Both the position numbers and the translations under genes were made by a program. Positions 26,518-35,322 of a DNA stretch of 64,000 nt are shown here, in pieces (position 1 is the stretch's first letter; each line of letters begins with the position of its first letter). The notes beneath the pieces were generated by a model that did not search any database, was not told the origin of the DNA, and saw only the letters and a list, made by a program, of their open reading frames with translations. Source of the DNA: Ignavibacteriaceae bacterium (GTDB lineage Bacteria > Bacteroidota > Ignavibacteria > Ignavibacteriales > Ignavibacteriaceae); assembly GCA_023229425.1 (NCBI GenBank), contig JALNZG010000001.1, positions 310,001 to 374,000 on the forward strand. Reading direction: 5' to 3'.

Positions 26518-27288
26518 ATGAAACATTTTTTAACCTTATCGCTTAGCTTACTTTTTTCTTCAATCGCTGCCTTTGGGCAAGGAACAGCCGGCGAAGATGC
26601 AAAACAAGAATATCGTTATTTAGTTGATATGACTTCGTCTGGTATTCTTGAAAAAGGAACAGTCGGTGTTTCAAATGATGTTTTGCCTAACGGAATTGTT
26701 GTAGGAAGAATGGAAGTTGGAGTTTTTCAGGATGTTTCTTTCGGTATTTCTTATGGCGGTGCAAACATCATCGGTTCCGGTTCACCGAAATGGTATAAAT
26801 ATCCCGGCGTAAACTTACGTTTGCGAGTTATGGGTGAATCGCTTTCTTATCCTTCATTAACCATTGGATTTGATTCGCAAGGGAAAGGTGAATTTTTTGA
26901 TTCAACAAATCGTTACGGAATTAAGTCCCCAGGATTTTTTGTAAGCGGCTCAAAGAATTTTCAATTTCTCGGTTATTTAAGTCTAAATGCCGCAGTCAAC
27001 TATTCTCTTGAAAGCAGGGACGGAGATAATTTTTTAAATTTGATGGTTGGTGCAGAAAAAACGATTGGGAAAAAAGTTTCCGCAGTGTTAGAATATGATT
27101 TTGCGTTTAACGATAACGCCGCAAGATTTTACGGCAAAGGGAATGGGTATTTGAATCTCGGTATCCGATGGTCAGTCGGCGAAGGATTAACGCTAGGATT
27201 TGATCTGCGGGACTTGCTCAGCAATAAAAAATGGAGCGCTGCTTCTGCAGACCGCGCAATAAGAATTGAATATGTTCGACCAATTTAG
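26518..27288 (+). CDS. Probable outer-membrane barrel protein
   Basis: A 256-residue exported protein. The start at 26,518 is chosen because the signal peptide (MKHFLTLSLSLLFSSIAAFG) begins there and GAGAG lies just upstream; the frame is open to 26,455 but that part is repeat DNA. The mature chain has repeated amphipathic strands rich in Gly, Phe and Tyr (VFQDVSFGISYGGANIIGSG, NLGIRWSVGEGLTLGFDLRD) and ends IRIEYVRPI. It resembles YjbH-like barrels in overall style but is not firmly placed. Seven bases separate it from crcB, so it probably shares the transcript. Confidence 0.68.
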   Translation: MKHFLTLSLSLLFSSIAAFGQGTAGEDAKQEYRYLVDMTSSGILEKGTVGVSNDVLPNGIVVGRMEVGVFQDVSFGISYGGANIIGSGSPKWYKYPGVNLRLRVMGESLSYPSLTIGFDSQGKGEFFDSTNRYGIKSPGFFVSGSKNFQFLGYLSLNAAVNYSLESRDGDNFLNLMVGAEKTIGKKVSAVLEYDFAFNDNAARFYGKGNGYLNLGIRWSVGEGLTLGFDLRDLLSNKKWSAASADRAIRIEYVRPI

Positions 27289-27295
27289 TTAAACG

Positions 27296-27661
27296 ATGAA
27301 TTACCTTTTCGTTTCACTTGGGGCTGCGCTTGGCGGAGTTGTACGCTATTGGTTTGGAGATTTTGTTCATAAATTGCTCCCCTCATTTTTTCCGTTCGGA
27401 ACGTTATTTATCAATATCATCGGAAGTTTTTTAGTCGGAGTTTTCATCTTTTATTTTGATGAACGTGAACTATTAAGTCAACCTGTAAAACTTTTTTTAA
27501 CGATTGGTTTCTGCGGCGGCTTTACAACATTTTCAACGTTTAGTTTTGAAACAATAAAACTTTTGCTCGATTCGGAATTTATTTTAGCGTCGGTTTACAT
27601 TATTGCAAGCGTTTTTCTATCAATACTCGGTGTCTATTTAGCCTATATTTTAAGCAGATAA
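27296..27661 (+). CDS. crcB: Fluoride channel CrcB/FluC
   Basis: A 121-residue inner-membrane protein with four helices that exports fluoride as a dual-topology dimer. Family landmarks are present: GGVVRYW near residue 13, GTLFINIIGSF (35-45, with the pore Asn at 40), and GFCGGFTTFSTFSFE (71-85) with the Phe/Ser/Thr track that carries the anion. A fluoride riboswitch was sought upstream and not found, as expected if transcription begins before the outer-membrane gene. The adjacent DUF190 gene is a frequent companion. Confidence 0.95.
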   Translation: MNYLFVSLGAALGGVVRYWFGDFVHKLLPSFFPFGTLFINIIGSFLVGVFIFYFDERELLSQPVKLFLTIGFCGGFTTFSTFSFETIKLLLDSEFILASVYIIASVFLSILGVYLAYILSR

Positions 27662-27671
27662 GGGACTCAAA

Positions 27672-28019
27672 ATGCATCTTGAAGGTGAAGCAAAATTGAT
27701 CAGAATATTTGTCGGCGAAAGTGATAAAGCCGGGGTAATCCCTCTCTATGAAAAAATTGTGCTTGAAGCAAAAGCCTTTGGATTAGCAGGTGCTACCGTT
27801 ACTAAAGGAATTATGGGATTCGGAAAGAACAGCCGAATTCATACCGCCAAAATTCTCCGCTTGTCTGAAGATCTTCCAATCGTGATTGAAATAGTTGATA
27901 GCCTGGAAAAAATTGAATCCTTTAAAGAAAAATTGGAGGAACTTTTCGAATCAACTAAATCCGGCGGGTTGATTACTATCGAAAAAGTGGAGATCATTCG
28001 TTACTCTTCAAGCAAATGA
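27672..28019 (+). CDS. DUF190 (PII-like) protein
   Basis: A 115-residue soluble protein of the DUF190 family, with a PII-like ferredoxin fold. It begins [17 protein letters not shown], then [20 protein letters not shown] and [20 protein letters not shown], which are typical of the family, and ends with a valine/isoleucine-rich strand. Family members often sit beside crcB and are thought to sense a ligand that regulates the channel. It starts 10 bases after crcB, and its end overlaps the RlpA gene by 4 bases. Confidence 0.9.
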   Translation: MHLEGEAKLIRIFVGESDKAGVIPLYEKIVLEAKAFGLAGATVTKGIMGFGKNSRIHTAKILRLSEDLPIVIEIVDSLEKIESFKEKLEELFESTKSGGLITIEKVEIIRYSSSK

Positions 28020-28462
28020 AAAAGTTATTTATTCTTGTAATTCCTTTCTTTCTCGTTTCTTGCACATCTACACTTCGTTACTCAAAAGAAAATAATGCTG
28101 AAGAAGAAAATTCATTTCGCTATAAAAGATCAAGAATTTTTATTGAGCCAAGTGTTCCTGAAACTTTAACCGGCATCGCTTCTTATTATGCTGATGAATT
28201 TGACGGAAAAAAAACTGCCAACGGAGAAATCTTTAATATGAACGATCTGACTGCCGCTCATATTTCTTACCCATTCAATACAACTTGCCGGGTTACTAAT
28301 TTGAAAAATCAAAAATCTGTTATTGTAAGAATAAATGACCGAAAACCGGATACCAATAACCGAGCGATTGATCTTTCTCTTGGAGCCGCAAAAGAAATTG
28401 ATATGGTCAATGATGGTTTAGTCGAAGTAAGGATTGACATTTTAGAATGGGGAGGAGAGTAA
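28016..28462 (+). CDS. RlpA-like lipoprotein with one DPBB domain
   Basis: A 148-residue lipoprotein. The signal peptide ends in a lipobox (FFLVSCTS, Cys at 16). A double-psi beta-barrel covers about 55-145, with the RlpA signatures [37 protein letters not shown] and VRINDRKP, then [16 protein letters not shown]. RlpA proteins are lytic transglycosylases acting on peptidoglycan stripped of stem peptides. There is no SPOR domain, so septal targeting is not implied. The ATG overlaps the stop of the DUF190 gene. Confidence 0.87.
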   Translation: MKKLFILVIPFFLVSCTSTLRYSKENNAEEENSFRYKRSRIFIEPSVPETLTGIASYYADEFDGKKTANGEIFNMNDLTAAHISYPFNTTCRVTNLKNQKSVIVRINDRKPDTNNRAIDLSLGAAKEIDMVNDGLVEVRIDILEWGGE

Positions 28463-28488
28463 TTAGGAATTAGGAATTACGAATTAGT
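28461..28488 (+). repeat. Heptamer array AATTAGG/AATTACG
   Basis: Four consecutive units, AATTAGG, AATTAGG, AATTACG, AATTAGT, begin on the last two bases of the RlpA stop codon. The remaining spacer to 28,623 is otherwise plain AT-rich DNA. Confidence 0.85.
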
Positions 28489-28623
28489 TTTGCTGCATGG
28501 TGGTCAATTCAAATCATACTGTGTTATGTTTTTTAAAACATTTCTTGAAATTATCGGCACTTGTATTTGCTCTGATTTTTGTCCAAATTAAGCACGATTT
28601 TTAGTGAAGAAAAGGAGAACTCG

Positions 28624-30711
28624 ATGAACTTAGTAAAATTGATTTCCGTCTTTTTGTTGTTTGGTTTATTTCTTATACAAGCTCAAAAGATAGCAAACCC
28701 TCCGATTGTTGGAGGAGTGACATCTTCTTCAGCAAGTTTTGTAGTTCGAATTGACAAAGAAGCTGAAGTAAAAATTGCATTAGATAGTTCCGCCTCTTTT
28801 TTGAATCCGATTTTTACAAATTCAGTTTCTGCAAAAAGTGACTCCGATTTTTTCTGTTTAACTTCCATCTCCGGTTTACAACCCAAAACAAAATATTACT
28901 ACAAAGTCTTTATCAACAATGCGGTAGCAGTTGATTCCGTTGAAAGATATTTTACAACCTTTCCGGTTGAAGGTGAAAAATCTCAATTCAAATTTGCTTT
29001 CGGGTCGTGTCAAAAGCAGGGGCAACCGGGAACGATCTTCAATAAAATAGCGGATGAAGGTCCTGTCTTTTTTCTTCAGCAAGGTGATTGGGGTTATCCC
29101 GATACAACCGAATCTCCCTTTTCTTTTAGTGACGATCTTGTGAAAGAAAGTTTTCGATCACGCTATTCTTTTACCCATCCCTCGTGGCAGTTGATAAGAA
29201 AAACTCCTTATGCCTATACTTATGATGACCATGATATGGCTGGCAATAACACTGACGGCTCGATCCTTTATTGGCAAGGCGCTCAAAAGATGCTGAACGC
29301 ATATAACAAATTGTTCCCTCATTATTCTCTTCCCAATATTCAAAAAGGAATGTGGCAAAAATTTTCGTATGGAAATGTTGAAGTATTTATGACGGATAAC
29401 CGCTCGCAAAGAGACGTGAATCTTTTAGCTTTTAAAACTGCAAACGATTCGATCTATTTTGCTCCTGATTCCACCCACTCAATTCTTGGCGATGAGCAAA
29501 TGGAATGGCTGTTGGATGAATTAAAAAATTCAAAAGCCGATTGGAAATTTATTTCTTCCGGTACGGCATTTAATCCGGGAATGCGCGCAGTAATTGAGTT
29601 AGCTGTGCTTCTTCAAAACGATCCGAAGTATCAGGAGATTCCAACGCTTTACGGAATGTTTAATATTAAAGACATAGCTTTTGAACTTTCCGATAAATGG
29701 GCAGGTTTCCCGAAAGATAATTTCCGTTTGCTGCAAGCGATAAATGAAAATAAAATTACCAACGTAATTTTTCTTTCAGGTGATACTCACACTTCCGGTG
29801 TTGATAACGGAAAAAATTCCATGATTCCCGAAATGATGGCTGGACCACTCGATATAAAAAATATGGGATTCGTTTCTTTAATGGAACGGTTTGGAGTCTT
29901 CGTCTTTAATAGCGGCGGACATACTTCAAATCTTCCCGAATCGGAATTTGGAAATGCGTACGGACGCGTTACCGTCTTTAATGCTGATTCCGTGCTGCTT
30001 GAATCGGTTTCTGAAAATGGAAATGTTCTCGGCAAAACGACGGTAAAGAATGGTTATCTTCCGCAAACTATAGCTGCATCAGTGGCGCCAAGTATTTTAA
30101 ATTTTGATTCTGTGGTTGTTGGTACATCAAAATTGTCGGTTTTCATACTTCTTAATACGGGTACCGATGATTTGATGATAAACCATATTGAATCCTCAAA
30201 TCCAAATTTTTTAATCCCAATTATTCCGGACTCAGCAATAAGAATAAAGCCGGGAGACAAAGAAATATTTCTTGTTTATTATGTTCCGCACCTTGCGCCT
30301 AACCAGGGCACGTATGATGATTGTTATATCTCAATTGCTTCAAATGTTAGCGGCGGGCTTTCTCCTGTTTATTGCAAAGCGATTCCTTTCACTCCGAACA
30401 GTGTTGATGAAAAAAACAATATTCCCTCATTCGCATTACTTCAAAATTATCCCAATCCATTTAATCCAAGCACAGTCATCAGTTGGCAATTAGCAGTCGG
30501 CACTTACGTTACATTGAAAATATTTGATGTTCTTGGGAATGAAATAGCCACTTTGATAAATGAAGAACAGCAAGCAGGAAATCATTCATTCAATTTTGAT
30601 GCTACTAATAAAAGACAACTAACAACTCACTCACTGCCGAGTGGTATTTATTTCTACCAATTAAGAGCAGGGAGTTTTGTGGAAACGAAAAAATTGGTAA
30701 TAATTAAATAA
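28624..30711 (+). CDS. PhoD-like alkaline phosphatase with T9SS sorting domain
   Basis: A 695-residue secreted phosphatase. The start at 28,624 is preceded by AAGGAG at good spacing and begins the signal peptide (MNLVKLISVFLLFGLFLIQA); a longer frame from 28,579 is rejected. A fibronectin-like PhoD N-terminal domain (about 25-115) is followed by the metallophosphatase: FAFGSCQK, FLQQGDWGYPD, YDDHDMAGNN and FLSGDTHTSG. An Ig-like module follows (about 480-590), then the T9SS domain from NYPNPFNPSTVISWQLAVG to ETKKLVIIK. PhoD enzymes cleave phosphodiesters and monoesters. The product should be exported by T9SS. Two heptamer arrays lie inside the sorting domain. Confidence 0.9.
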   Translation: MNLVKLISVFLLFGLFLIQAQKIANPPIVGGVTSSSASFVVRIDKEAEVKIALDSSASFLNPIFTNSVSAKSDSDFFCLTSISGLQPKTKYYYKVFINNAVAVDSVERYFTTFPVEGEKSQFKFAFGSCQKQGQPGTIFNKIADEGPVFFLQQGDWGYPDTTESPFSFSDDLVKESFRSRYSFTHPSWQLIRKTPYAYTYDDHDMAGNNTDGSILYWQGAQKMLNAYNKLFPHYSLPNIQKGMWQKFSYGNVEVFMTDNRSQRDVNLLAFKTANDSIYFAPDSTHSILGDEQMEWLLDELKNSKADWKFISSGTAFNPGMRAVIELAVLLQNDPKYQEIPTLYGMFNIKDIAFELSDKWAGFPKDNFRLLQAINENKITNVIFLSGDTHTSGVDNGKNSMIPEMMAGPLDIKNMGFVSLMERFGVFVFNSGGHTSNLPESEFGNAYGRVTVFNADSVLLESVSENGNVLGKTTVKNGYLPQTIAASVAPSILNFDSVVVGTSKLSVFILLNTGTDDLMINHIESSNPNFLIPIIPDSAIRIKPGDKEIFLVYYVPHLAPNQGTYDDCYISIASNVSGGLSPVYCKAIPFTPNSVDEKNNIPSFALLQNYPNPFNPSTVISWQLAVGTYVTLKIFDVLGNEIATLINEEQQAGNHSFNFDATNKRQLTTHSLPSGIYFYQLRAGSFVETKKLVIIK
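30481..30508 (+). repeat. Heptamer array inside PhoD sorting domain
   Basis: Units AGTTGGC, AATTAGC, AGTCGGC, ACTTACG run through codons for SWQLAVGTYV. Three full units equal seven codons, so this copy stays in frame; the homologous array at 6,323 has one unit fewer and is out of frame. Confidence 0.75.
30615..30635 (+). repeat. Short heptamer run in PhoD sorting-domain loop
   Basis: Units ACAACTA, ACAACTC, ACTCACT encode most of an eight-residue insertion (KRQLTTHS) in the loop before LPSGIYF. The T9SS domain of the M1 peptidase at 52 kb lacks this insertion. Confidence 0.55.
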
Positions 30712-30760
30712 AAACATATTTTTCAGTAACAAAAACATTTTTACACCTTAATAATTTATA

Positions 30761-30766
30761 GGGAGG
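30761..30766 (+). promoter_or_regulatory. Ribosome binding site deciding a GTG start
   Basis: GGGAGG lies 6 bases before the GTG at 30,773. It is the strongest Shine-Dalgarno sequence noticed in this window and supports the GTG start. Confidence 0.8.
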
Positions 30767-30772
30767 TAATTT

Positions 30773-33607
30773 GTGCATTCTTTAAAAGAACTTTCAGTAA
30801 AAATAGTCTTTAGTGTTTTATTACTCTCAATCTACAATTACTCGCAAACGGATTTGGGCACTTCAAAAGAAATCAAAGAATCCGTCCTTAACTCCAATGC
30901 AATAACCACAGTAGTATTTAACTATGGTTCTATCGGTAAACCAAATTATCTCGGGAATATTGCGGATTTAGTCTGGAAGAATATGGGTTATATGTTTGAA
31001 TTCGGACCAATGATTGCCGCAAGAGTTGTTGATAAAAACGGAGATTCTGTAAACATAATTAGTGATTCTCATATTTTATCTGGTCAAGGCGGTTATTCAC
31101 CGGATGGAATAAATAAATGGGGATGGCTGCCCAGATCGGGCTTTGCAAATCCTTCCCAACCTGAAATTGCTACTGCAAAAAATCCTTCTTCCTGGCCCGC
31201 AAACTGGAATCAATGGTTTGGTGAATTTGGTGACGGACAAATTATAGGACGAGATGAAGCTTTTTATGTAATGGATGATTTTACTAATGCCGAATTTCCT
31301 TATTATCCCTTTCCAGATGACACAACTAAGCGCGGACTTGGTGTTAAAACCGAAGTTAGAGTTTATCAATTTGCGAATGGAATGCAAGATGCTCTGATTA
31401 TTAAATATAAAATAACTAATGAAAGTCCCAAAACATTAAACGATGTTTATTTTGGTTTTATGGGAGATCCGCATATAGGTGGTTTTACCGATTATTCAGA
31501 TGATAGAATAAATTTTATACGAAATAACTCTGCTAATCCTCTTCCTTTAAGAAATACAATTTATGCATGGGACGAAGATCTAATCGGTATGGGAGGAAGA
31601 CAGCCAGGATATTTATCTTTCAAACTGCTTGAGACTCCGGACAATGTTGGCTTAACTTCATTTCATCCAGCTACATACACAAATTCTTTGCCGAACGTTC
31701 CGAAGAATCGTCCGCTGATGTGGCAGTGGTTCACAAATGGAATTGATTCGACAAATGCTTTATTAACAAATTCCGATGATAATGTTCTTCATTTTGGAAC
31801 AGGACCATTTACTTTGAAATCGGGTGAAAGTAAAATTGTAAAACTTGCAATTGCTTTTTCAGACAATTATGAAGATATGGAAAACGATGTTACTTACATT
31901 TATTATCGTCATAATTGGCATTCACTAAGTTCATCCATTAACAGTGAAGGAGGAAATCCTAATTATAAAATTAATTTAACGTCACCTAACGGCGGCATTG
32001 TGCAAGGACTCAATCCCATCAACTGGAATTATACGGGAACAGATCCAAACGCACAAGTATTTATTGATTACTCTTTCGACTACGGTAAAACCTGGCAACC
32101 GGTTGTTTTTGAACAATTGGTTAATACCCCTTACGCATGGAATACAACCACCGTGAATGATGGCACAAACTATCTTTTGCGCATTGTAGCGTTTAATCCG
32201 AATGATCTATCTCAATATTATTATGATGTTTGTGATAGTAAATTTACGATTAACAACCCGGTGAATGGAAAACCGGAGATAGAAATACTAAATCCCTTCG
32301 ACAGCCTGACTATCAACCGTTCTCCATTCAGTATCAGTTGGACTCTTGAAGACGCGGATAATGATGCTTCAATTATTTCTCTTTCTTATTCAAATAATAA
32401 TGATGGTCCATTTTTCCCACTGATTGACGCAAAACAAAGTATGCCGGGGCAATATATTTATCATTGGGATTTTACAAATTTACCTAACTCAGATTCTTAC
32501 TTTTTAAAACTTACTGCTTCCGATGGGAAAAGTGACACAACAATTCTTACTCCAAAATTTGCAATAAATCAAAAGGTTGGAAAATATCCGGAGGATATTT
32601 TTCAGCATACAAACGGAATTGGAACGCCGGAATTAGAATTACAAGTCATTGACCCTTCGCAGGTCACTGGTAATTCTTACGAATTAACTTTTGATGTTGA
32701 TAGTTTGGGTAAAAAGCTAAATATAAAAAACCTTACGAGTAACAATTTTGTTTTATCCGGAATTCCATTAGACCCGTTACTTACAACGCCATATTTCGAA
32801 GGTTTAAAACTAAAAGTCATAGATAAACAAACAGAGATTGATTTTGTTAATTCAAAATTTAATCGAGGGGATTTAAATTCAACGTTTACAGTTAACCTCG
32901 CCCGGATTGGCAACCCTATAATTAAAGTCCCTGAAGATTGGATAATTGTTTTTAATAATCTTGATACCATTACAACAGGTCAATATCAATTTCCTGGCGA
33001 TACTGTAAAAACGACAAATGGAAAAGATGTTATTTGTCCTTTTACCGTCACAAATTATCCATATTCCAATAAGGCTAACTATTTGATATATGAAACTCCA
33101 CCTGCAACAAGAAATAATGGGAAATGGGATTTAACCGAATTAATTATTTTACGACCGCAAATTGCAACCGGCGCTACAACAAGTTATGAAGTCAATTTCA
33201 ATTTTAACTCTTCCTTTAAACCAACTCAGGGAGATACACTGAAAATAGTGACAATCAAGCCCATAACTGCTAACGATGTTTTTAGATTTACAGCGGACAA
33301 AGATTTCATTCTTTCAGTAAAAGATAAATTAGCTTTATCCGGTTTTCAACTTTACCAGAATTATCCCAATCCATTTAATCCGTCAACAGTAATAAGTTAT
33401 CGATTGGCAATAAACAGTAAAGTCAATTTGAAAATATTTGATATTCTCGGTAATGAAATAGCTACATTAGTAAATGAAGAACAGCAAGCAGGAATGCACA
33501 ATTACGAATTAGGAATTAGGAATTACGAATTATCAAGTGGAGTTTATTTTTACCAATTAAGAGCAGGAAACTTTGTAGAAACGAAAAAGTTTATTCTTAT
33601 GAAGTGA
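30773..33607 (+). CDS. Large secreted protein with T9SS sorting domain
   Basis: A 944-residue exported protein beginning with GTG. A signal peptide ends near residue 26 (LLSIYNYSQ). The first 400 residues have no recognised fold but are rich in Trp, Gly and Asn, with the phrase YQFANGMQDALIIKYKITNE typical of large Ignavibacteria cargo proteins. Ig or fibronectin-like modules follow (about 410-490 INWNYTGTDPNAQVFIDYSF; about 510-600 FSISWTLEDADNDASIISLS). The C-terminal sorting domain runs from NYPNPFNPSTVISYRLA to VETKKFILMK. It is predicted to be exported by T9SS and held at the surface or released. No catalytic motif was seen. A heptamer array lies in the sorting domain. Confidence 0.82.
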   Translation: MHSLKELSVKIVFSVLLLSIYNYSQTDLGTSKEIKESVLNSNAITTVVFNYGSIGKPNYLGNIADLVWKNMGYMFEFGPMIAARVVDKNGDSVNIISDSHILSGQGGYSPDGINKWGWLPRSGFANPSQPEIATAKNPSSWPANWNQWFGEFGDGQIIGRDEAFYVMDDFTNAEFPYYPFPDDTTKRGLGVKTEVRVYQFANGMQDALIIKYKITNESPKTLNDVYFGFMGDPHIGGFTDYSDDRINFIRNNSANPLPLRNTIYAWDEDLIGMGGRQPGYLSFKLLETPDNVGLTSFHPATYTNSLPNVPKNRPLMWQWFTNGIDSTNALLTNSDDNVLHFGTGPFTLKSGESKIVKLAIAFSDNYEDMENDVTYIYYRHNWHSLSSSINSEGGNPNYKINLTSPNGGIVQGLNPINWNYTGTDPNAQVFIDYSFDYGKTWQPVVFEQLVNTPYAWNTTTVNDGTNYLLRIVAFNPNDLSQYYYDVCDSKFTINNPVNGKPEIEILNPFDSLTINRSPFSISWTLEDADNDASIISLSYSNNNDGPFFPLIDAKQSMPGQYIYHWDFTNLPNSDSYFLKLTASDGKSDTTILTPKFAINQKVGKYPEDIFQHTNGIGTPELELQVIDPSQVTGNSYELTFDVDSLGKKLNIKNLTSNNFVLSGIPLDPLLTTPYFEGLKLKVIDKQTEIDFVNSKFNRGDLNSTFTVNLARIGNPIIKVPEDWIIVFNNLDTITTGQYQFPGDTVKTTNGKDVICPFTVTNYPYSNKANYLIYETPPATRNNGKWDLTELIILRPQIATGATTSYEVNFNFNSSFKPTQGDTLKIVTIKPITANDVFRFTADKDFILSVKDKLALSGFQLYQNYPNPFNPSTVISYRLAINSKVNLKIFDILGNEIATLVNEEQQAGMHNYELGIRNYELSSGVYFYQLRAGNFVETKKFILMK
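33500..33534 (+). repeat. Heptamer array AATTACG/AATTAGG inside a T9SS sorting domain
   Basis: Five consecutive units, AATTACG, AATTAGG, AATTAGG, AATTACG, AATTATC, encode NYELGIRNYEL. The first four are in the same order as in the sorting domain at 6,218-6,245. Confidence 0.9.
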
Positions 33608-33617
33608 TTTTTTTTAT

Positions 33618-33662
33618 GACCTCGAAGGTGGAAGACGAATATGTATCCTCTCCTTCGAAGTC
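33618..33662. repeat. Inverted repeat between convergent genes
   Basis: GACCTCGAAGG (33,618-33,628) pairs with CCTTCGAAGTC (33,652-33,662) with one mismatch, around a 23-base loop. It sits in the gap between two convergent stop codons, so it may end transcription. It lacks a T run in the correct place, so the call is weak. Confidence 0.45.
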
Positions 33663-33674
33663 AAAATTATTTGG

Positions 33675-35132
33675 CTATTTCAGAACATTTTCTTTTTGAT
33701 ATTTGCCTTCGGCAATTTCTTTAACGGTAAGAAATGCAAGTTTAGTAATTTGTTGATATAGAGATTTATTCAGCGTTTCCGGTTTATCGGTTAATTCGTG
33801 TAGATGCTCATAACTGTTTTTTGTAACAAAATAAATTGCCGGAATTCCTTTATCATGGAAGGGAGCCGCATCAGCGCCGCCGCCGTTCCAGGTTGTCTCA
33901 ATCATCATTTTATCATTGTTTACATCAATCTGCTTTGCTATTTGCCAAAGCTGCGGAGCGCTTTTCCCGTTTCCGATTTGAATGCTGTCGCCAAAACCAA
34001 CACAATCCATATTCATCATTGCAACAACTTGCTCTTGTTTCACCGGCAAATGATTTGCCAAATATTTTGCACCGTATAAACCTTGCTCTTCGCACGTGAA
34101 CAAAACAAAAATGATTGACCGCTTATTTTCAATTTTCCCTTCAGCAAAAGCATGTGCAATTTCCATTACAGCAGCAGAGCCGGAAGCATTATCGTTTGCG
34201 CCGGGGAAATATACTTTTCCCCCTTGTCCGCCAACATGATCAAGATGAGCGCCGATAATAATATATTCGTTTTTAAGTTTATCATCTTTTCCTTCAAGAA
34301 GTCCTACAACGTTCATCGTTTTTTTCTCTTTAGCGTAATCAGTTTCAACTTTTATTTTTACTTTGTTTTTAGTTGAAACAGAGAAAGGATTTTTTGTCGA
34401 ATCAATTTTTGTTTGCAAATTTTTTAAAGTGAATTCTGTTCCGTTTAAGATTTCATCTGCGATAGGAAGATCAATATGTAATTCAGGAAAGTTGATATTC
34501 TGTTCACCGGAACCACTGATTACGCTGGCAATGGGAAGCTGCGGTTTATCATCATTAGGAAACGAGACGTATAAAATTCCAACCGCGCCATGTTGAAAAG
34601 CAATTCTTGCTTTTTCTCTCGGATTTCCATTTTGCCACACATGTTTTTCAATATTCCATTTAGGTTGATATTTAAAAACCATCGCAATTTTTCCGTTTAA
34701 ATCAACGGATTTGTAATCGTCATAAAGAGAGTCAGATATTCCATATCCGCAAAAGACTACCGGTGCGGTTATATTCCCCGAACCTGAAAATCCACGGTAA
34801 ATGTAGTCTTTCCCAATTTCACATTTCTTTTCCGAACCGTCGGCGCGAATAACGGAAAATTCCTCTCCCGGTAAAATCTGGTTGTATTCAATATTCAAAT
34901 ACTGAAAATATTTCTCACCGCCAAAAGGTTTCAACCCCGCTTTTCCAAATTCCTCCGCTCCGTAACTTGCCGCTGCATTGTAATATTCACTTCCGGCAAG
35001 TCTGCCTTGCAGTTTGGGGGAAGTGAGAAACTCAACCCGCTTCATCAAACTTTCCTCTCTAATAAGATTAGCAGTTTGCGCAAAAATTGATTGGACCATC
35101 AGAATCGGTAAGAGTAAATACAATTTTTTCAT
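33675..35132 (-). CDS. Secreted M28-family metallopeptidase
   Basis: A 485-residue zinc aminopeptidase of the M28 family. The five metal and catalytic positions are visible in order: GAHLDHVGG, PGANDNASGSAAV, FTCEEQGLYGA, MNMDCVGFG and FHDKGIPAIYF. A PA (protease-associated) insert precedes the catalytic domain (VVFCGYGISDSLYDDYKSVD, then GAVGILYVSF). The signal peptide is MKKLYLLLPILMVQSIFAQ. The longest frame starts with TTG at 35,159; an ATG at 35,144 is also possible; 35,132 is chosen because the lysine-led signal begins there. There is no T9SS tail. It probably trims peptides in the periplasm or outside the cell. Confidence 0.9.
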   Translation of the reverse strand: MKKLYLLLPILMVQSIFAQTANLIREESLMKRVEFLTSPKLQGRLAGSEYYNAAASYGAEEFGKAGLKPFGGEKYFQYLNIEYNQILPGEEFSVIRADGSEKKCEIGKDYIYRGFSGSGNITAPVVFCGYGISDSLYDDYKSVDLNGKIAMVFKYQPKWNIEKHVWQNGNPREKARIAFQHGAVGILYVSFPNDDKPQLPIASVISGSGEQNINFPELHIDLPIADEILNGTEFTLKNLQTKIDSTKNPFSVSTKNKVKIKVETDYAKEKKTMNVVGLLEGKDDKLKNEYIIIGAHLDHVGGQGGKVYFPGANDNASGSAAVMEIAHAFAEGKIENKRSIIFVLFTCEEQGLYGAKYLANHLPVKQEQVVAMMNMDCVGFGDSIQIGNGKSAPQLWQIAKQIDVNNDKMMIETTWNGGGADAAPFHDKGIPAIYFVTKNSYEHLHELTDKPETLNKSLYQQITKLAFLTVKEIAEGKYQKENVLK

Positions 35133-35296
35133 TTTAACTTTCATTTTTTTCTTTACCAAAATATAAAAGTCTGTTGGAACCGGAAAGAAAATATTTGATT
35201 GTTCTTTTTCCAGTTAAATAAAAATCTATCCGTTTATGGAAAAATATTTGGATATTTGCCGTTCAGAAGCTATGTTGTGTTCAATAAATAAACAGT

Positions 35297-35311
35297 GTTT
35301 AGTAACTAAAC
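35297..35311. promoter_or_regulatory. Palindromic operator before tetR-family gene
   Basis: A perfect 15-base palindrome, GTTTAGTAACTAAAC, with two 7-base arms around a central A, lies 11 bases before the regulator start and overlaps the start of its leader. TetR-family regulators bind such inverted repeats and often control their own gene. The likely effect is self-repression together with the TonB receptor downstream. The direct evidence is the symmetry and position only. Confidence 0.7.
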
Positions 35312-35322
35312 GAGGAAAAGTC

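Noticed and set aside
26300..27295. Fluoride riboswitch before crcB
   Set aside because: No match to the conserved fluoride-aptamer layout was found upstream. Only 7 bases separate crcB from the previous gene, so it is probably read through from upstream.
33618..33662. Inverted repeat as a confident intrinsic terminator
   Set aside because: The stem is imperfect, the loop is long and no T run follows on either strand, so it is listed only as a repeat.
33804..34596. Several plus-strand frames inside the M28 peptidase
   Set aside because: They are antisense shadows of a gene with all family motifs; the frames overlap each other and have no signatures.
35236..35322. Longer start of the TetR-family protein
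   Set aside because: It would translate the palindromic operator. The ATG at 35,323 has a good ribosome site and gives the usual family length.
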